DNA of 64,000 bases from Bacteroidaceae bacterium (GTDB taxonomy: Bacteria; Bacteroidota; Bacteroidia; Bacteroidales; Bacteroidaceae), in NCBI GenBank assembly GCA_017465905.1, contig JAFTVE010000005.1:28186-92185 (forward strand). The letters run 5' to 3'. Under the pieces are notes generated by a model. That model searched no databases and was not told the origin of the DNA. It saw nothing but the letters and a program-made list of their open reading frames with translations. This document shows positions 25,796 through 35,611 of the stretch, piece by piece (position 1 is the stretch's first letter; each line of letters starts with the position of its first letter). Both the position numbers and the translations under genes were made by a program.

Positions 25796-27466
25796 TTACT
25801 TGCTTCCTACCGTATATCCGACATATATGGCACTGTTCAAGAAGGTCAATGAGGTCCCCGATAACGGGTCATCATAGGAACGCACCTGCAGCGAACCGCC
25901 ATCAAACGTCAAGCTGCCATCAGTATCAACACCACGAGAACGAGAGTCGAGAGCGTTGTGCTTATGAGTAGCACCCGAAGCCACCACAGAGACAGTGCTA
26001 TTCTTCAGTGTCACATTGCCCACATTATTGACACCCTTGCCGCCTGTGCCTGTGCTCTTGGCACCAACAGTCATATTCTCTATGGTGAGCACACCCTTAC
26101 TGCGGAGTGCCGCAGCAGAAGAGAGTTCCTGCGTGTCGGTCTCGTAGATTGCATTACCCTCGGCAAATGCCGTAAGCTTACCGCCCATGAGCGACATATC
26201 ACCCTCGCTCATAACCGCCTTGGCACCAGCACCCTTTGCTGTTGCCTGCAGGATGCCTCCCGTCATGCTAAGGGTCGACATGGCACGTACAGCATGCCCC
26301 TTCTCGCCAGTGGTAACGATCTTGATAAGTCCGCCCTTCACATCTATATATGGAGTGATTAATGGGTCAATATTACCGGCATCGTCACCTTCATAAGAGG
26401 AAGTGACACCTTCATCAACTGCCGTCACGGTGAGTTTACCACCACCAATCTCGATGTAGCCTTTACCGACATCGAGGCCGTCCTGCTGGGCAGTCACATT
26501 AACCGCGCCACCATACATAATGAAGCAGTCGTTGGTATTGATACCATCACGAACGGAATTCACCGTGATACTACCATTACGCATACGTACATAGTCGTCG
26601 CTCACGATACCGTGACCTCCCACGCTCTGCACATCAAGCGAACCTTTGCCACTAAATACGAGCTGTCCCTCACTAAAGAAAGTTCCCTTCTGGTCCTCGC
26701 CCGTAGTCATCGTATAGGAAGTTCCGTCTTTCAACGTATTGGTGGTTCCATCAGCAAGCTCCACCATAATGGTCTTGCCCGATTGGATATTGATGGCGGC
26801 CCCCGTAGGATTGGTGATATTGACACCCTCCATCGTCACCTGAGTCTTGTAGTCGGAATACAATTTGAATGACCCGTTCGTGGTGGTGCCTTTCAACGTA
26901 TAGGCGATATTCTTCTTGGTAGAAGAGACTATCACGTGAGCGCCCGTCACTCTCGACATCACGCCACTCACCGTACCGCTTACCGTGGCCTTATCACCAT
27001 CATAAGTAATCGTAACACGACTCGTCGGAGTATAGTTCTCTATAAAGTCTCCATAGTCGCCGTCAGCAGCATCAGTAATCACTTTTTCTGCGACCTCGGT
27101 ATAGGAGGTATCGTCGGTGGGGTCGATAGCTACGTCGACATGGGCACCGTCGTAGCTGTACATATCTCTATAAGCACCACCTTCTGCGAACTCAATAGCC
27201 TCAATTCCGTCTACAGCGTAGCATACTACATCTTCGCTTCCATCTTCATAGTCGTATCCATCTTCATATTCGTCATTGGTAGGAAGTCCTGTTGTTATAT
27301 ATAACAAAGAAGCATCTTCACTGAAAGTAAGGGTTGTATAAAGACCGCTATAATAAGCAACCGAGCCGTCCTTGCACACCACACGAAAATCGGCAGGGGC
27401 AATCATAATAGCATGCGACACCAACGCCACCATTAGGGCGAAAGAAATAAGAATAAGCCGTTTCAT
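25796..27466 (-). CDS. Secreted right-handed beta-helix protein, Cthe_2159-like carbohydrate-binding
   Basis: A 556-residue exported protein. Residues 1-19 are a signal peptide (MKRLILISFALMVALVSHA). After an Asp/Tyr-rich ~130-residue region, residues ~150-545 form repeating short beta-strands with many Gly/Asn/Ser turns (VTMEGVNITNPTGAAINIQS, HGIVSDDYVRMRNGSITV, KGYIEIGGGKLTVTAVDEG), as in the Cthe_2159 family of calcium-binding, polygalacturonate-binding beta-helices. The ATG overlaps the stop of the upstream gene (ATGA). In other bacteria this family is found beside VTC-domain and DUF4956 genes, as here. Its role at the cell surface is unknown. Confidence 0.8.
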   Translation of the reverse strand: MKRLILISFALMVALVSHAIMIAPADFRVVCKDGSVAYYSGLYTTLTFSEDASLLYITTGLPTNDEYEDGYDYEDGSEDVVCYAVDGIEAIEFAEGGAYRDMYSYDGAHVDVAIDPTDDTSYTEVAEKVITDAADGDYGDFIENYTPTSRVTITYDGDKATVSGTVSGVMSRVTGAHVIVSSTKKNIAYTLKGTTTNGSFKLYSDYKTQVTMEGVNITNPTGAAINIQSGKTIMVELADGTTNTLKDGTSYTMTTGEDQKGTFFSEGQLVFSGKGSLDVQSVGGHGIVSDDYVRMRNGSITVNSVRDGINTNDCFIMYGGAVNVTAQQDGLDVGKGYIEIGGGKLTVTAVDEGVTSSYEGDDAGNIDPLITPYIDVKGGLIKIVTTGEKGHAVRAMSTLSMTGGILQATAKGAGAKAVMSEGDMSLMGGKLTAFAEGNAIYETDTQELSSAAALRSKGVLTIENMTVGAKSTGTGGKGVNNVGNVTLKNSTVSVVASGATHKHNALDSRSRGVDTDGSLTFDGGSLQVRSYDDPLSGTSLTFLNSAIYVGYTVGSK

Positions 27467-27930
27467 CGCTTCACAAATTTAAGGGTTTCACTTCCTGCTA
27501 CCACAATATACGTTCCAGCAGACAGATGCGCTAGATTTATTGCAGGTGCTGCAACAGTCTGTATTCTCGACAGCACGCATTCACCACAAGTGCGATAAAT
27601 TTTTATCGCAGTTCCAGGAGCCACATTTGCAACCAATTCCGCACTAACAGGATTATATACTATGTTGTCCTTTGTCTCCATATCATCAACAGATGCATGA
27701 TATGCGTAAAAAACCATACGCTGGATATCCTTTATGGCAATTGTACAATCTAACGCGCCATTTACATGAAAGAGCATTTGCCCATTAGAGAAGGTTATCT
27801 TACAATCGCCAGGGTATTTATCAAACTGAAACATACCCCCATCATTAAAAGTCACAGCAATCTGCTGCGCTCTCACCTGCACCACTCCCAAGAGCAGCAA
27901 TGCAAAAATCAAATAAAGATTTCTTTTCAC
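27463..27930 (-). CDS. Small secreted protein with T9SS-like C-terminal end
   Basis: A 155-residue exported protein: signal peptide 1-21 (YLIFALLLLGVVQVRAQ), a short beta-rich body (QIAVTFNDGGMFQFDKYPGD), and a C-terminus LSAGTYIVVAGSETLKFVKR that resembles the end of a Por secretion (type IX) sorting domain. It overlaps the next gene by four bases and follows the DUF2490 gene by 19 bases, so it belongs to the same operon. Function is unknown. Confidence 0.7.
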   Translation of the reverse strand: MKRNLYLIFALLLLGVVQVRAQQIAVTFNDGGMFQFDKYPGDCKITFSNGQMLFHVNGALDCTIAIKDIQRMVFYAYHASVDDMETKDNIVYNPVSAELVANVAPGTAIKIYRTCGECVLSRIQTVAAPAINLAHLSAGTYIVVAGSETLKFVKR

Positions 27931-27949
27931 AACCTATCAGTTTAAGAAA

Positions 27950-28783
27950 TTAGAATTCAAACGCATAGCCAAGACCCAGCACATGGCCACTCACCTCATC
28001 GATATCGGCATAGTCCTGATAACGGTAGAAGAGCTTCAGCTTGTTCTCCTTATTGATTTTATACTCCGTACCTACCGTATAGCGTATCTTGTCGTAGGCA
28101 AAGGCATTATCAAGTTGGTTGTATAGCTCAACCTCCACATAGGGTTCGAAAGGACACTTCTTGATATCGTAGCTTATCTGAAGACGACTACGCAGCTTGT
28201 GGTCGCTCTTGGCCTTCTTGTCATCGACCATTATTTCGGGTTCCTCGTCCCAGGCATCAAACACGGGATGATAGCCATAGCGTTCGCGGTCGCACTGAGC
28301 CGGCATACGGTAGGTAAACTGATAACGTTCGCGGAGCGAGAACTTGAAACGGTTCCACTTGAAAGAGCCTGTCAGCGAAGCTGTGGCACGATGGCGTGCA
28401 GTCCAGTAAGCCGCATCCACATTCTTATGTTTGGGGATGAACGCACCATTGCCATCCGTCACATAGTTGCCCTCATCGTCCGTCTGATACTTTATCTCCG
28501 TCTCAGCCGGATAGTGCATATACATAAAGGTATAGCCCACATCGGCCTTGAGGAAGGGGATTGCCTTGTTCTTATAAGAGAGGTTAACAGCCCCCGATGC
28601 ACGCTCTGTCATTGTCGACATGTCTTGTGTGCGATATTCACCTTCGATGGAGAGTTCCAGCTTCTTGTTGAGCTTGGTAGAACCCTCAACACTTGTCCAC
28701 ACTCCAAAGTCACTCTGCGCCCAAGCACTGCTTGCAGCCAACAATAGGCATCCGAGGCCTAAGATTCGGTTCTTTTTATTCAT
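27950..28783 (-). CDS. DUF2490-type outer-membrane beta-barrel protein
   Basis: From the ATG at 28783 (an earlier Met at 28807 would add eight charged residues before the signal) the protein has 277 residues, a signal peptide ending ASSAWAQ, and many alternating hydrophobic/aromatic strands ending in YAFEF, the terminal phenylalanine typical of outer-membrane beta-barrels. It matches the DUF2490 pattern (FGVWTSVEGSTKLNKKLELS, KLFYRYQDYADIDE). It sits in the VTC/DUF4956 cluster and probably forms its outer-membrane part. Substrate unknown. Confidence 0.8.
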   Translation of the reverse strand: MNKKNRILGLGCLLLAASSAWAQSDFGVWTSVEGSTKLNKKLELSIEGEYRTQDMSTMTERASGAVNLSYKNKAIPFLKADVGYTFMYMHYPAETEIKYQTDDEGNYVTDGNGAFIPKHKNVDAAYWTARHRATASLTGSFKWNRFKFSLRERYQFTYRMPAQCDRERYGYHPVFDAWDEEPEIMVDDKKAKSDHKLRSRLQISYDIKKCPFEPYVEVELYNQLDNAFAYDKIRYTVGTEYKINKENKLKLFYRYQDYADIDEVSGHVLGLGYAFEF

Positions 28784-28849
28784 AGTCTTTATATTTTTTC
28801 GCAGCAAAGATAGGTCTCAATTCTGAAAAGATTCTGAAATTTCACATAC

Positions 28850-28925
28850 ATGTACTACTTTTTGTTCATGCATGTAATAAAATTGATACACGCATGTACC
28901 GCTTTCGGTTCATGCATGTACCTTT
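28850..28925. repeat. Cluster of ATGCATGTAC-type repeats
   Basis: Four imperfect copies of (A/T)CATGCATGTA lie within 75 bp between the DUF2490 and DUF4956 genes, giving several possible hairpins. Another copy is at about 63570-63590. They may act as a weak terminator or processing site inside the operon. Confidence 0.6.
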
Positions 28926-28929
28926 TGTC

Positions 28930-29670
28930 TTATCCCATCTTGGGCAAACGGCCCACATGATTTACGCTATTCACCTCATTGGTCAAGGGTTCGTAGTAGA
29001 TTTTCACCATTGCCGTATCTTTAGAGAAATCGATTGCACCCACCTCTACACGGAGAATGTCCAATCCTGTACGTTTCTTGAGATCCGCGATGAGTTCATC
29101 CTCCTTCTCGGGAGTAATAAGGCCGATATTATCATACAGCACCAACTTGCTGGCCACATGCTTCACGTAACGGTTGCTCTCGCACATCCATATAGATATG
29201 ATAAACAGCAGGTTGGTGGCCAACAACTCCACATAGCTGATACTTGTAGCCAAACCATTGATAGCACTGACTGCAATGATAAGGAAAAGGTAAGTCATCT
29301 CGCGGATGGGCACCGACTCGGTACGATAGCGGATGATGCCAAAGATAGCAAACAGACCTAACGCAAATCCTATCTTCAGCTTCACACCTCCCATAAGGAA
29401 GATGAGCAGGAACACACTGATAGAAATTAATATAAAGGTAAAGAAGTAGTCACGGCGTTTGCTCTTAGGATAGTAGAATACACGCACGATGAGCGCGATG
29501 ACTGCCGTATTGAGTACAAAACGGACAAGCAGCTCGGCCAGTGCGCCCCAATCGGCCCACATGGAGGTCATCAGCGCATCAGCCAACGGTTGTACATCCA
29601 TATCCATCTCTTCAGCTGCCATGACAAGGGCGTTGGTCCCTCCGGCAATAAGGTTTAACAGGTTTCCCAT
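28930..29670 (-). CDS. DUF4956 membrane protein
   Basis: A 246-residue integral membrane protein with three to four predicted helices in the first ~150 residues (LLVRFVLNTAVIALIVRVFY, FFTFILISISVFLLIFLMGG, YLFLIIAVSAINGL) and a soluble C-terminal ~90 residues (KKRTGLDILRVEVGAIDFSK). It matches DUF4956, a partner of VTC-type polyphosphate polymerase genes. It starts three bases after the VTC gene's stop, so the two are an operon. Its role, perhaps export or anchoring of the polymer, is not known. Confidence 0.85.
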   Translation of the reverse strand: MGNLLNLIAGGTNALVMAAEEMDMDVQPLADALMTSMWADWGALAELLVRFVLNTAVIALIVRVFYYPKSKRRDYFFTFILISISVFLLIFLMGGVKLKIGFALGLFAIFGIIRYRTESVPIREMTYLFLIIAVSAINGLATSISYVELLATNLLFIISIWMCESNRYVKHVASKLVLYDNIGLITPEKEDELIADLKKRTGLDILRVEVGAIDFSKDTAMVKIYYEPLTNEVNSVNHVGRLPKMG

Positions 29671-29673
29671 AGA

Positions 29674-30435
29674 TCAATGATTATTTAGTAGTTTATTTAT
29701 TCTGACAAATCGCGGCTTGAAGTTACCCTGCCTGAGTTCAGGCTTGGTAAGCGCCGACCCTATGCAGTACTTGCTGAATCCCGAGGGTTTGATACGCAAC
29801 TGACGCAGCATGCTCTTCACCGGGGAGTACACATTGCCGTCGCGTTTGAGTTCGATGATGACCAATCGGTCAAAGGTATCTTCAATATCGGTTTCCCAAT
29901 GGTGGAACTTCACATGGCAGTCGATGGTGAGACGCTCGGTTTTGGCCATGTTGACCAGCGTGATGCGCTCAAAGTGATTCTCCACTTTGGGCACGAGGTC
30001 ATCGAGCAAATAGTTGGCATGCTTGGCCAGTAGGGTATCACCCCCATCTTCGCGCAATGAATGTATGCTGCCCACGGTCATACGCTTCTTCTTGGTGCGC
30101 CCGTGGTTGTTCTTGTTTTTTACTTCGAGGAAGGTATCGCCCGAGTCCATATAAGTACGCACCCTCACCTTCTGTCTCACGATACGCCCATTATGATGCA
30201 TCGTATACATCTCCTCATCGGGAGTGTCCAGATAGATTGTATGATAACGGTTGTAACGCTTGCCCTCGATTTGTTGTACCATATACTTGCCCTGCGCCAT
30301 GACGAGCAGCTGCTGCAACTGGTCGATCGTAGCAAGATACTTCTTGTCGATGCGGTTCATCAGCTTAATGTCCTTCATCTCTGAGAGCGAGATGGGCGGC
30401 AGCTTGTCGAGCAGTTGCAGTATATGTTGTTCCAT
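29674..30435 (-). CDS. VTC-domain polyphosphate polymerase-like protein
   Basis: A 253-residue protein with the VTC/triphosphate-tunnel fold: N-terminal KYLATIDQLQQLL, the basic strands YNRYHTIYLDTPD and RQKVRVRTYMDSG, the acidic/basic strand FLEVKNKNNHGRTKKKRM, and the C-terminal IIELKRDG and SGFSKYCIG. In yeast this domain makes polyphosphate from ATP inside the membrane-bound VTC complex. Here it is followed by DUF4956, DUF2490, a T9SS-like protein and a Cthe_2159-like protein. Polymerase activity is inferred from the family. A -7 box TATATTTG lies at 30465-30472 upstream. Confidence 0.85.
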   Translation of the reverse strand: MEQHILQLLDKLPPISLSEMKDIKLMNRIDKKYLATIDQLQQLLVMAQGKYMVQQIEGKRYNRYHTIYLDTPDEEMYTMHHNGRIVRQKVRVRTYMDSGDTFLEVKNKNNHGRTKKKRMTVGSIHSLREDGGDTLLAKHANYLLDDLVPKVENHFERITLVNMAKTERLTIDCHVKFHHWETDIEDTFDRLVIIELKRDGNVYSPVKSMLRQLRIKPSGFSKYCIGSALTKPELRQGNFKPRFVRINKLLNNH

Positions 30436-30554
30436 AGTATATAGCCGTACGATACGAATTTGTGCAAATATAGCAACTTATCCCAAACTCTGAAACAAAA
30501 TTGTAAAAAAAACAAGAATTTTGCCTTTAATTATTTATATATAGTAAAAAACTG

Positions 30555-30585
30555 TTGCAAAAAAAGAAAAAACCGACTACCTTTG
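30555..30585 (+). promoter_or_regulatory. Promoter of frr
   Basis: TTG (30555-30557), 20-bp spacer, TACCTTTG (30578-30585). It gives an mRNA leader of ~115 nt that contains AAGTTTNT heptad repeats. Confidence 0.85.
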
Positions 30586-30594
30586 GCTTTACTA

Positions 30595-30706
30595 TTTGAG
30601 TTTGTAAGTTTTTGAGTTTATAAGTTTGTACCTTAAAAACACTACAAACCGAAATAGCCCCAGAGCCAATCAACTTAAGAACTTACAAACTTAAAAACTT
30701 AAAACA
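30595..30706 (+). repeat. Inverted heptad repeats in the frr leader
   Basis: GAGTTTGTAAGTTTTTGAG onward (30597-30630) is matched in reverse by AACTTACAAACTTAAAAAC near 30678-30700. The leader could fold into a long imperfect hairpin just before the start codon. Similar heptads occur at 7192, 12296 and 13960. Confidence 0.6.
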
Positions 30707-30708
30707 AT

Positions 30709-31260
30709 ATGCAGGAATATTTGAACGAAGCACAAGAGATGATGGAGATGGCCATCCTCCACGTTGAAGACGAACTTGCCCGCATCCGTGCCGGCAAAGC
30801 CAACACCCGTATCCTTGACGGTATCCGTGTAGACTCATACGGTACAATGGTGCCCTTGACAGGTGTAGCCTCTATCACCACCCCCGATGCACGCACCATC
30901 GCCATCAAGCCTTGGGACAAGAACATGTTCCGCGTCATCGAGAAAGCCATCATCGACTCTCCCGTAGGCATCACTCCCGAGAACAACGGTGAAATCATAC
31001 GCCTTGGCATACCTCCCCTCACCGAGGAACGCCGTAAGCAACTCGCCAAGCAATGTAAGGAGGTAGCCGAGAATGCCAAGATTAGCATCCGCAATGCCCG
31101 TCGCGACTGCATCGATGCACTGAAGAAGGCCGTTAAGGACGGCATGCCCGAGGATGTTCAGAAGGACGGTGAAGAAAAGCTCCAGAAGCTGCACGACAAG
31201 TACATCAAGAAGGTGGACGAGCTCTATGCAGACAAGGAGAAGGAGATCATGACCGTATAA
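30709..31260 (+). CDS. frr: Ribosome recycling factor
   Basis: A 183-residue protein (family length ~185) that, with EF-G, splits the post-termination ribosome. The N-terminal three-helix region starts [20 protein letters not shown], with conserved [20 protein letters not shown], and the central [17 protein letters not shown] segment is present. It has its own promoter and is followed by rsgA after 113 bp of repetitive spacer. Confidence 0.97.
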   Translation: MQEYLNEAQEMMEMAILHVEDELARIRAGKANTRILDGIRVDSYGTMVPLTGVASITTPDARTIAIKPWDKNMFRVIEKAIIDSPVGITPENNGEIIRLGIPPLTEERRKQLAKQCKEVAENAKISIRNARRDCIDALKKAVKDGMPEDVQKDGEEKLQKLHDKYIKKVDELYADKEKEIMTV

Positions 31261-31265
31261 TACGC

Positions 31266-31371
31266 AATGGACAATTGACAATGCACAATTGACAATTAGG
31301 CTTCGCAAAAGAAATTGGAACTGCCTATAAAGAAGAAATTGTCAATTGTCAATTGTCAATTGTCAATTATC
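31266..31371. repeat. TCAATTG tandem repeats between frr and rsgA
   Basis: ACAATTGACAAT units near 31268-31297 and four TGTCAAT units at 31338-31371 are inverse complements and could form a ~25-bp hairpin around the spacer. They reach to within a few bases of the rsgA ATG (31374). Confidence 0.75.
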
Positions 31372-31373
31372 TT

Positions 31374-32315
31374 ATGCTTGGACTCGTAATCAAGAACACC
31401 GGGAGCCAATACATCGTGAAGACCGCTGAGGGAGACCTCATCGACTGCCGCATCAAAGGCAACTTCCGACTCAAGGGCATCCGCAGCACCAATCCCGTTG
31501 CCGTCGGCGATTGGGTGACAATCACCTCACCCACCGACGGCACATCCTATATTACCGACATCCAAGAACGACGCAACTACATCATACGTCGTGCCTCGAA
31601 CCTCTCGAAGCAGTCACACATCCTTGCCGCCAATGTCGACATGTGCCTGCTCATCGTCACCATCAACTACCCCGAGACATCCACCGTCTTCATCGACCGC
31701 TTCCTCGCCACTGCCGAAGCCTACCGCATCCCCGTACATATCGTGTTCAACAAGGTGGACCGCTACAATGAGGACGAACGCCGCTATCTCGATGCCATCG
31801 TACACCTTTATAATACCATTGGCTACGAGTGCTCCTGCGTTTCGGCTCTCAATGGCGACGGACTCGACAAGGTGCGTGCCTCTCTCACAGGCAAGACCAC
31901 CCTACTCTCCGGCAACTCCGGTGTAGGCAAGAGCACCCTCATCAATGCCCTGCTCCCCGACCTCCATCTGCGCACAGCAGAAATCTCCGAGTATCACAAC
32001 AAGGGCATGCACACCACCACCTTCTCCGAGATGTTCCCCTTCGGCGACAACGGTTGGCTCATCGACACTCCCGGTGTCAAGGGCTTCGGCACCTTCGACA
32101 TGGAAGAGGAGGAAATCAGCCACTACTTTCGCGAGATATTCGCCGAGTCGGCCCAATGCCGCTATAGCAACTGTACCCACACCCACGAGCCCCACTGCGC
32201 CGTACGCCAAGCCGTAGAGGAGTGCCGAATCAGCCAATCACGCTATGCCTCTTACCTCAGCATGCTCGACGACAAGGAGGAGGGCAAGTACCGCGAAGGA
32301 TATTGCCCCCCCTAG
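31374..32315 (+). CDS. rsgA: Small ribosomal subunit biogenesis GTPase RsgA
   Basis: From the ATG at 31374 (an in-frame TTG at 31353 lies inside the repeat and is unlikely) the protein has 313 residues. It is a circularly permuted GTPase that checks 30S maturation. An OB-fold covers residues ~1-70. The GTPase has G4 FNKVD before the P-loop [14 protein letters not shown] (~179-192) and the G3 motif DTPGVKGFG. The C-terminal zinc site is C262-x4-C267-x-H269-x5-C275. A homologue of the peptide at 15775 follows in frame directly after the stop codon. Confidence 0.95.
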   Translation: MLGLVIKNTGSQYIVKTAEGDLIDCRIKGNFRLKGIRSTNPVAVGDWVTITSPTDGTSYITDIQERRNYIIRRASNLSKQSHILAANVDMCLLIVTINYPETSTVFIDRFLATAEAYRIPVHIVFNKVDRYNEDERRYLDAIVHLYNTIGYECSCVSALNGDGLDKVRASLTGKTTLLSGNSGVGKSTLINALLPDLHLRTAEISEYHNKGMHTTTFSEMFPFGDNGWLIDTPGVKGFGTFDMEEEEISHYFREIFAESAQCRYSNCTHTHEPHCAVRQAVEECRISQSRYASYLSMLDDKEEGKYREGYCPP

Positions 32316-32395
32316 CCCTTCTGGAAGCAACTGCTGCAGCAAGAGGGCATGTTCACACACGACGAGATAAAAGTATTTGAATAGCAATAACACAA
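32316..32395 (+). repeat. FWK-peptide dispersed repeat, copy 2
   Basis: About 80 bp strongly similar to 15790-15868 (CTTCTGGAAGC, CTGCTGCAGCAAGAGGGC, ACGACGAGATAAAA, TGAATAGCAATAACA). It lies between the rsgA stop and the GH3 gene and encodes [20 protein letters not shown] in the rsgA frame. Confidence 0.8.
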
Positions 32396-32409
32396 TACTT
32401 ACAGAACCG

Positions 32410-34746
32410 ATGAAAAGACATTTGCTATGGGCAGCATCGATGCTGCTGGCTACCGCAGTGGTGGCACAGGGGGTGGCACCGGCCATACCGCATGACAAGA
32501 AGTTGGAAGCCAAGGTGGAGCGCACGCTGCACAAGCTGACGCTGGAGGAGAAGGTGGGACAGATGTGTGAACTCACCATCGACGTCGTCACCGACAACCG
32601 GCACCGCGACTCCGTGGTGCTCAACGAGGAGGCGGTGGCCAAGGTGATAGACCGCTACAAGGTGGGCAGCATACTGAACGTGCCACTGGGATTGGCACAG
32701 ACTCCCGAGTCGTGGGCAAGGCTGATACGCACGCTCAACCATCGCTCGATGGAGGCCTGCGGAGTGACGCAGATCTATGGCGTGGACCAGATACATGGGG
32801 CGAGCTACACGTGGGGCGCCACACTGTACCCGCAGGAGGTGGGACAGGCGGCATCGTTCAACCGCGACATACCGCACCGTGTGAACGAGGTGTCGGCCTA
32901 CGAGAGCCGCGCATGCCTCATACCGTGGGTGTACTCACCGGTGATGGACCTGGGACGCAACCCGCTATGGAGCCGCCAGTGGGAGAGCTACGGCGAGGAT
33001 GTGTACCTCAACGGAGAGATGGCTACTGCCGCCGTGCGCGGATACCAGGGCAGCGACCCCAACCACATAGACGGACAGCATGTGGCAGCGTGCCTGAAGC
33101 ACTACATGGCCTACGGAGTGCCCGTGAGCGGCAAGGACCGCACACCGAGCCACGTGACCGACCGCGAGATGAGGGAGCGCTACTTCGAACCCTTCCGCAA
33201 GGCGATACAGGCAGGGGCCCTGTCGCTCATGGTGAACTCGGGCGTGAACGACGGCATACCCATGCATGCCAACCACGAGCTGCTCACGGTGTGGCTCAAG
33301 GAGGGCCTCAACTGGGACGGCATGATAGTGACCGACTGGGCCGACATCAACAACATGTATGAGCGCGACCACGTGGCCGCATCGAAGAAGGATGCCATAG
33401 CCATGGCCATCAATGCGGGCATAGACATGTCGATGGTGCCCTACGAGGTGGAGTTCTGCGACCTGCTGCTGGAGCTGGTGCACGAGGGACGCGTGCCCAT
33501 GGAGCGTATCGACGATGCCGTGCGCCGCATACTCCGACTCAAGTACCGCACGGGGCTGATGGACCGCAAGACGTGGGACATCGCACCCGAGGAGCTGGCC
33601 AAGGAGTTTCCCGACTTCGGCTCTGACAAGCTGGCTGCCGAGGCCATAGGCATTGCCGAGGAGTGTATGGTGCTGCTCAAGAACAACGACAATCTGCTGC
33701 CGCTGAAGCAGGGCACACGCCTGCTCGTATGCGGACCCAACGCCAACAGCATGCGCTCGCTCAATGGCGGATGGAGCTACACCTGGCAGGGCGACCGCAC
33801 CGATGAGGTGGCACGCAAGATAGGCAAGTACAAGACGATATATGCCGCGCTGGCCGATAAGTTCGGGCACGACAACGTGACACTCTGCGAGGGCACAACA
33901 TGGGCCGCCAGGGGCAACTGGCAAGCCCAGAACAAGCCCGACATAGAGGCTGCCGTAGCGGCGGCCGCCAATGCCGATGTGATAGTGGCTGTGGTGGGCG
34001 AGAACTCCTACTGCGAGACACCGGGCAACATCGACGACCTCACGCTGAGCGCCAATCAACGCGAGCTGGTGAAGGCGCTGGGCGCTACGGGCAAGCCCAT
34101 CGTGCTGGTGCTCAACGAGGGACGACCCCGCGTGATTGCCGACATAGAGCCGCTGGCAGGGGCTGTGGTGCAGACCTTCCTGCCGGGCAACTACGGTGGC
34201 GAGGCGCTGGCACGACTGATGGCGGGCGAGGCCAACTTTAGCGGCCGACTGCCCTACACCTACCCTCGCCACACGGGAGCACTGGTGACCTACGACTACA
34301 AGTCCTGCGAGAGCCGCGGACAGATGGCGGGCAGCTACAACTACGATGCAGTGATGGATGTGCAGTATGCCTTCGGCTACGGACTGAGCTACACCACCTA
34401 CGAGTATAGCAACCTGCGGGCCGACAAGACGGAGTTTGCGGCGGCGGACAGCATCACCTTCAGCATCGACGTGACCAACACGGGTACCGTAGCCGGCAAG
34501 GAGAGCGTGCTCCTCTTCGTGAGCGACCTGGTGGCTACCATCAGCCCCGACAACAAGCGCCTGCGCGACTTCGAAAAGGTGGCCCTGGAACCGGGCGAGA
34601 CACGCACCGTGAAGCTCGCCATCGCAGCCCGCGACCTGGCATTCGTGGGCATGGGCAACCGATGGACACTCGAGGAGGGCGACTTCCACGTGGCGGTAGG
34701 CCGCGAGAGCCTGCGCATACGCTGCACGGAGACGAAGGTATTCTGA
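32410..34746 (+). CDS. bglX: Periplasmic beta-glucosidase, GH3 (BglX-like)
   Basis: From the ATG at 32410 (an in-frame TTG at 32377 would add 11 residues before the signal peptide) the protein has 778 residues with a signal peptide ([20 protein letters not shown]). The N-terminal GH3 barrel carries [27 protein letters not shown] and the nucleophile Asp (~309) in [13 protein letters not shown]. The alpha/beta sandwich (~400-600) follows, and a C-terminal fibronectin-III-like domain (~680-778) ends the protein. The family hydrolyses beta-glucosides such as cellobiose or laminaribiose; the exact sugar is not defined. GC-rich codon use matches the GH53 and GH51 genes. Confidence 0.93.
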   Translation: MKRHLLWAASMLLATAVVAQGVAPAIPHDKKLEAKVERTLHKLTLEEKVGQMCELTIDVVTDNRHRDSVVLNEEAVAKVIDRYKVGSILNVPLGLAQTPESWARLIRTLNHRSMEACGVTQIYGVDQIHGASYTWGATLYPQEVGQAASFNRDIPHRVNEVSAYESRACLIPWVYSPVMDLGRNPLWSRQWESYGEDVYLNGEMATAAVRGYQGSDPNHIDGQHVAACLKHYMAYGVPVSGKDRTPSHVTDREMRERYFEPFRKAIQAGALSLMVNSGVNDGIPMHANHELLTVWLKEGLNWDGMIVTDWADINNMYERDHVAASKKDAIAMAINAGIDMSMVPYEVEFCDLLLELVHEGRVPMERIDDAVRRILRLKYRTGLMDRKTWDIAPEELAKEFPDFGSDKLAAEAIGIAEECMVLLKNNDNLLPLKQGTRLLVCGPNANSMRSLNGGWSYTWQGDRTDEVARKIGKYKTIYAALADKFGHDNVTLCEGTTWAARGNWQAQNKPDIEAAVAAAANADVIVAVVGENSYCETPGNIDDLTLSANQRELVKALGATGKPIVLVLNEGRPRVIADIEPLAGAVVQTFLPGNYGGEALARLMAGEANFSGRLPYTYPRHTGALVTYDYKSCESRGQMAGSYNYDAVMDVQYAFGYGLSYTTYEYSNLRADKTEFAAADSITFSIDVTNTGTVAGKESVLLFVSDLVATISPDNKRLRDFEKVALEPGETRTVKLAIAARDLAFVGMGNRWTLEEGDFHVAVGRESLRIRCTETKVF

Positions 34747-34779
34747 GCTACTCTGCTACCCTAACCTATCAGATACAAT

Positions 34780-34815
34780 AATGGCCGACACTCTATATAT
34801 CAAGTGCCGGCCATT
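34780..34815. terminator. Bidirectional terminator between GH3 and yebC
   Basis: Arms AATGGCCGACACT and AGTGCCGGCCATT pair over 13 bp with one mismatch. The genes on both sides converge on it. Confidence 0.8.
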
Positions 34816-34840
34816 GCTTTCTACCCCAAAGAGAGTTTTT

Positions 34841-35578
34841 TTACTCCTCAGGCTTCATGTTGGTGTACACATTCTGTACGTCCTCATCCTCTTCGAGACG
34901 CTCTACAATCTTGTCAATAGTCGCACGTTGCTCCTCGTTGACATCCTTCAGGTCGTTGGGGATACGGGTAAACTCGGCACTGCGTACCTCGAAACCACAC
35001 TCCTCAAGGTGTTTCTGAATCTGTGAGAATGACTTGGGATCACCGTAGATGGTGATTTCGGTACCACCCTCTTCCTTCTCCTCCTCATCGTACTCATCCT
35101 CTACACCAAAGTCAATCAGGTCGAGTATCAACTCATCCATATCCACATCGTCCTTCTTGGCGAAGGTAAACATTGACTTGTGGGTGAAGATGAAGTCGAG
35201 CGAACCAGACGTGCCGAGAGTACCGCCAAACTTGGTGAATACGCTACGCACATTGGCTACGGTACGGGTGGTATTGTCGGTAAGTGTCTCTACATAGATA
35301 GCGATACCGTGAGGGCCATAGCCTTCGTAGTTCATCTCCTTATAGTCCTTCTGATCCTTACCGCAGGCATTCTTGATGGCACGCTCAATGTTGTCCTTGG
35401 GCATGTTCTCGTGACGTGCAGTAGCAATGATAGCACGGAGTGCTGCATTGTTGTCGGGATCAGGACCGCCAGCCTTCACGGCGATGGCAATCTGCTTACC
35501 GATACGTGTAAATGTGCGGGCCATGTTGCCCCATCTCTTCAGTTTTCTTGCTTTACGGAATTCAAACGCTCTTCCCAT
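34841..35578 (-). CDS. yebC: YebC/PmpR family protein
   Basis: A 245-residue YebC/PmpR-family protein. The family binds DNA as a transcriptional regulator in some species and eases ribosome stalling (TACO1-like) in others. The N-terminal helical domain MGRAFEFRKARKLKRWGNMA, TRIGKQIAIAVKAGGPDPDN and the segment NYEGYGPHGIAIYVETLTDN with TRTVANVRSVFTKFGG are all conserved. An acidic insert is seen near residue 165-180 (EDEYDEEEKEEGG). Confidence 0.93.
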   Translation of the reverse strand: MGRAFEFRKARKLKRWGNMARTFTRIGKQIAIAVKAGGPDPDNNAALRAIIATARHENMPKDNIERAIKNACGKDQKDYKEMNYEGYGPHGIAIYVETLTDNTTRTVANVRSVFTKFGGTLGTSGSLDFIFTHKSMFTFAKKDDVDMDELILDLIDFGVEDEYDEEEKEEGGTEITIYGDPKSFSQIQKHLEECGFEVRSAEFTRIPNDLKDVNEEQRATIDKIVERLEEDEDVQNVYTNMKPEE

Positions 35579-35611
35579 AGTTCTATTTTTATTTAGTGAT
35601 TATATTCTCTT

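Noticed and set aside
31353-31374. TTG start of rsgA at 31353
   Set aside because: It lies in the TCAATTG repeat; the ATG at 31374 gives the normal RsgA N-terminus.
32965-34689. A 574-residue minus-strand reading frame
   Set aside because: It is antisense to the well-supported GH3 gene, has low-complexity His/Val-rich translation and no domain; it follows from the GC-rich codon use of the true gene.
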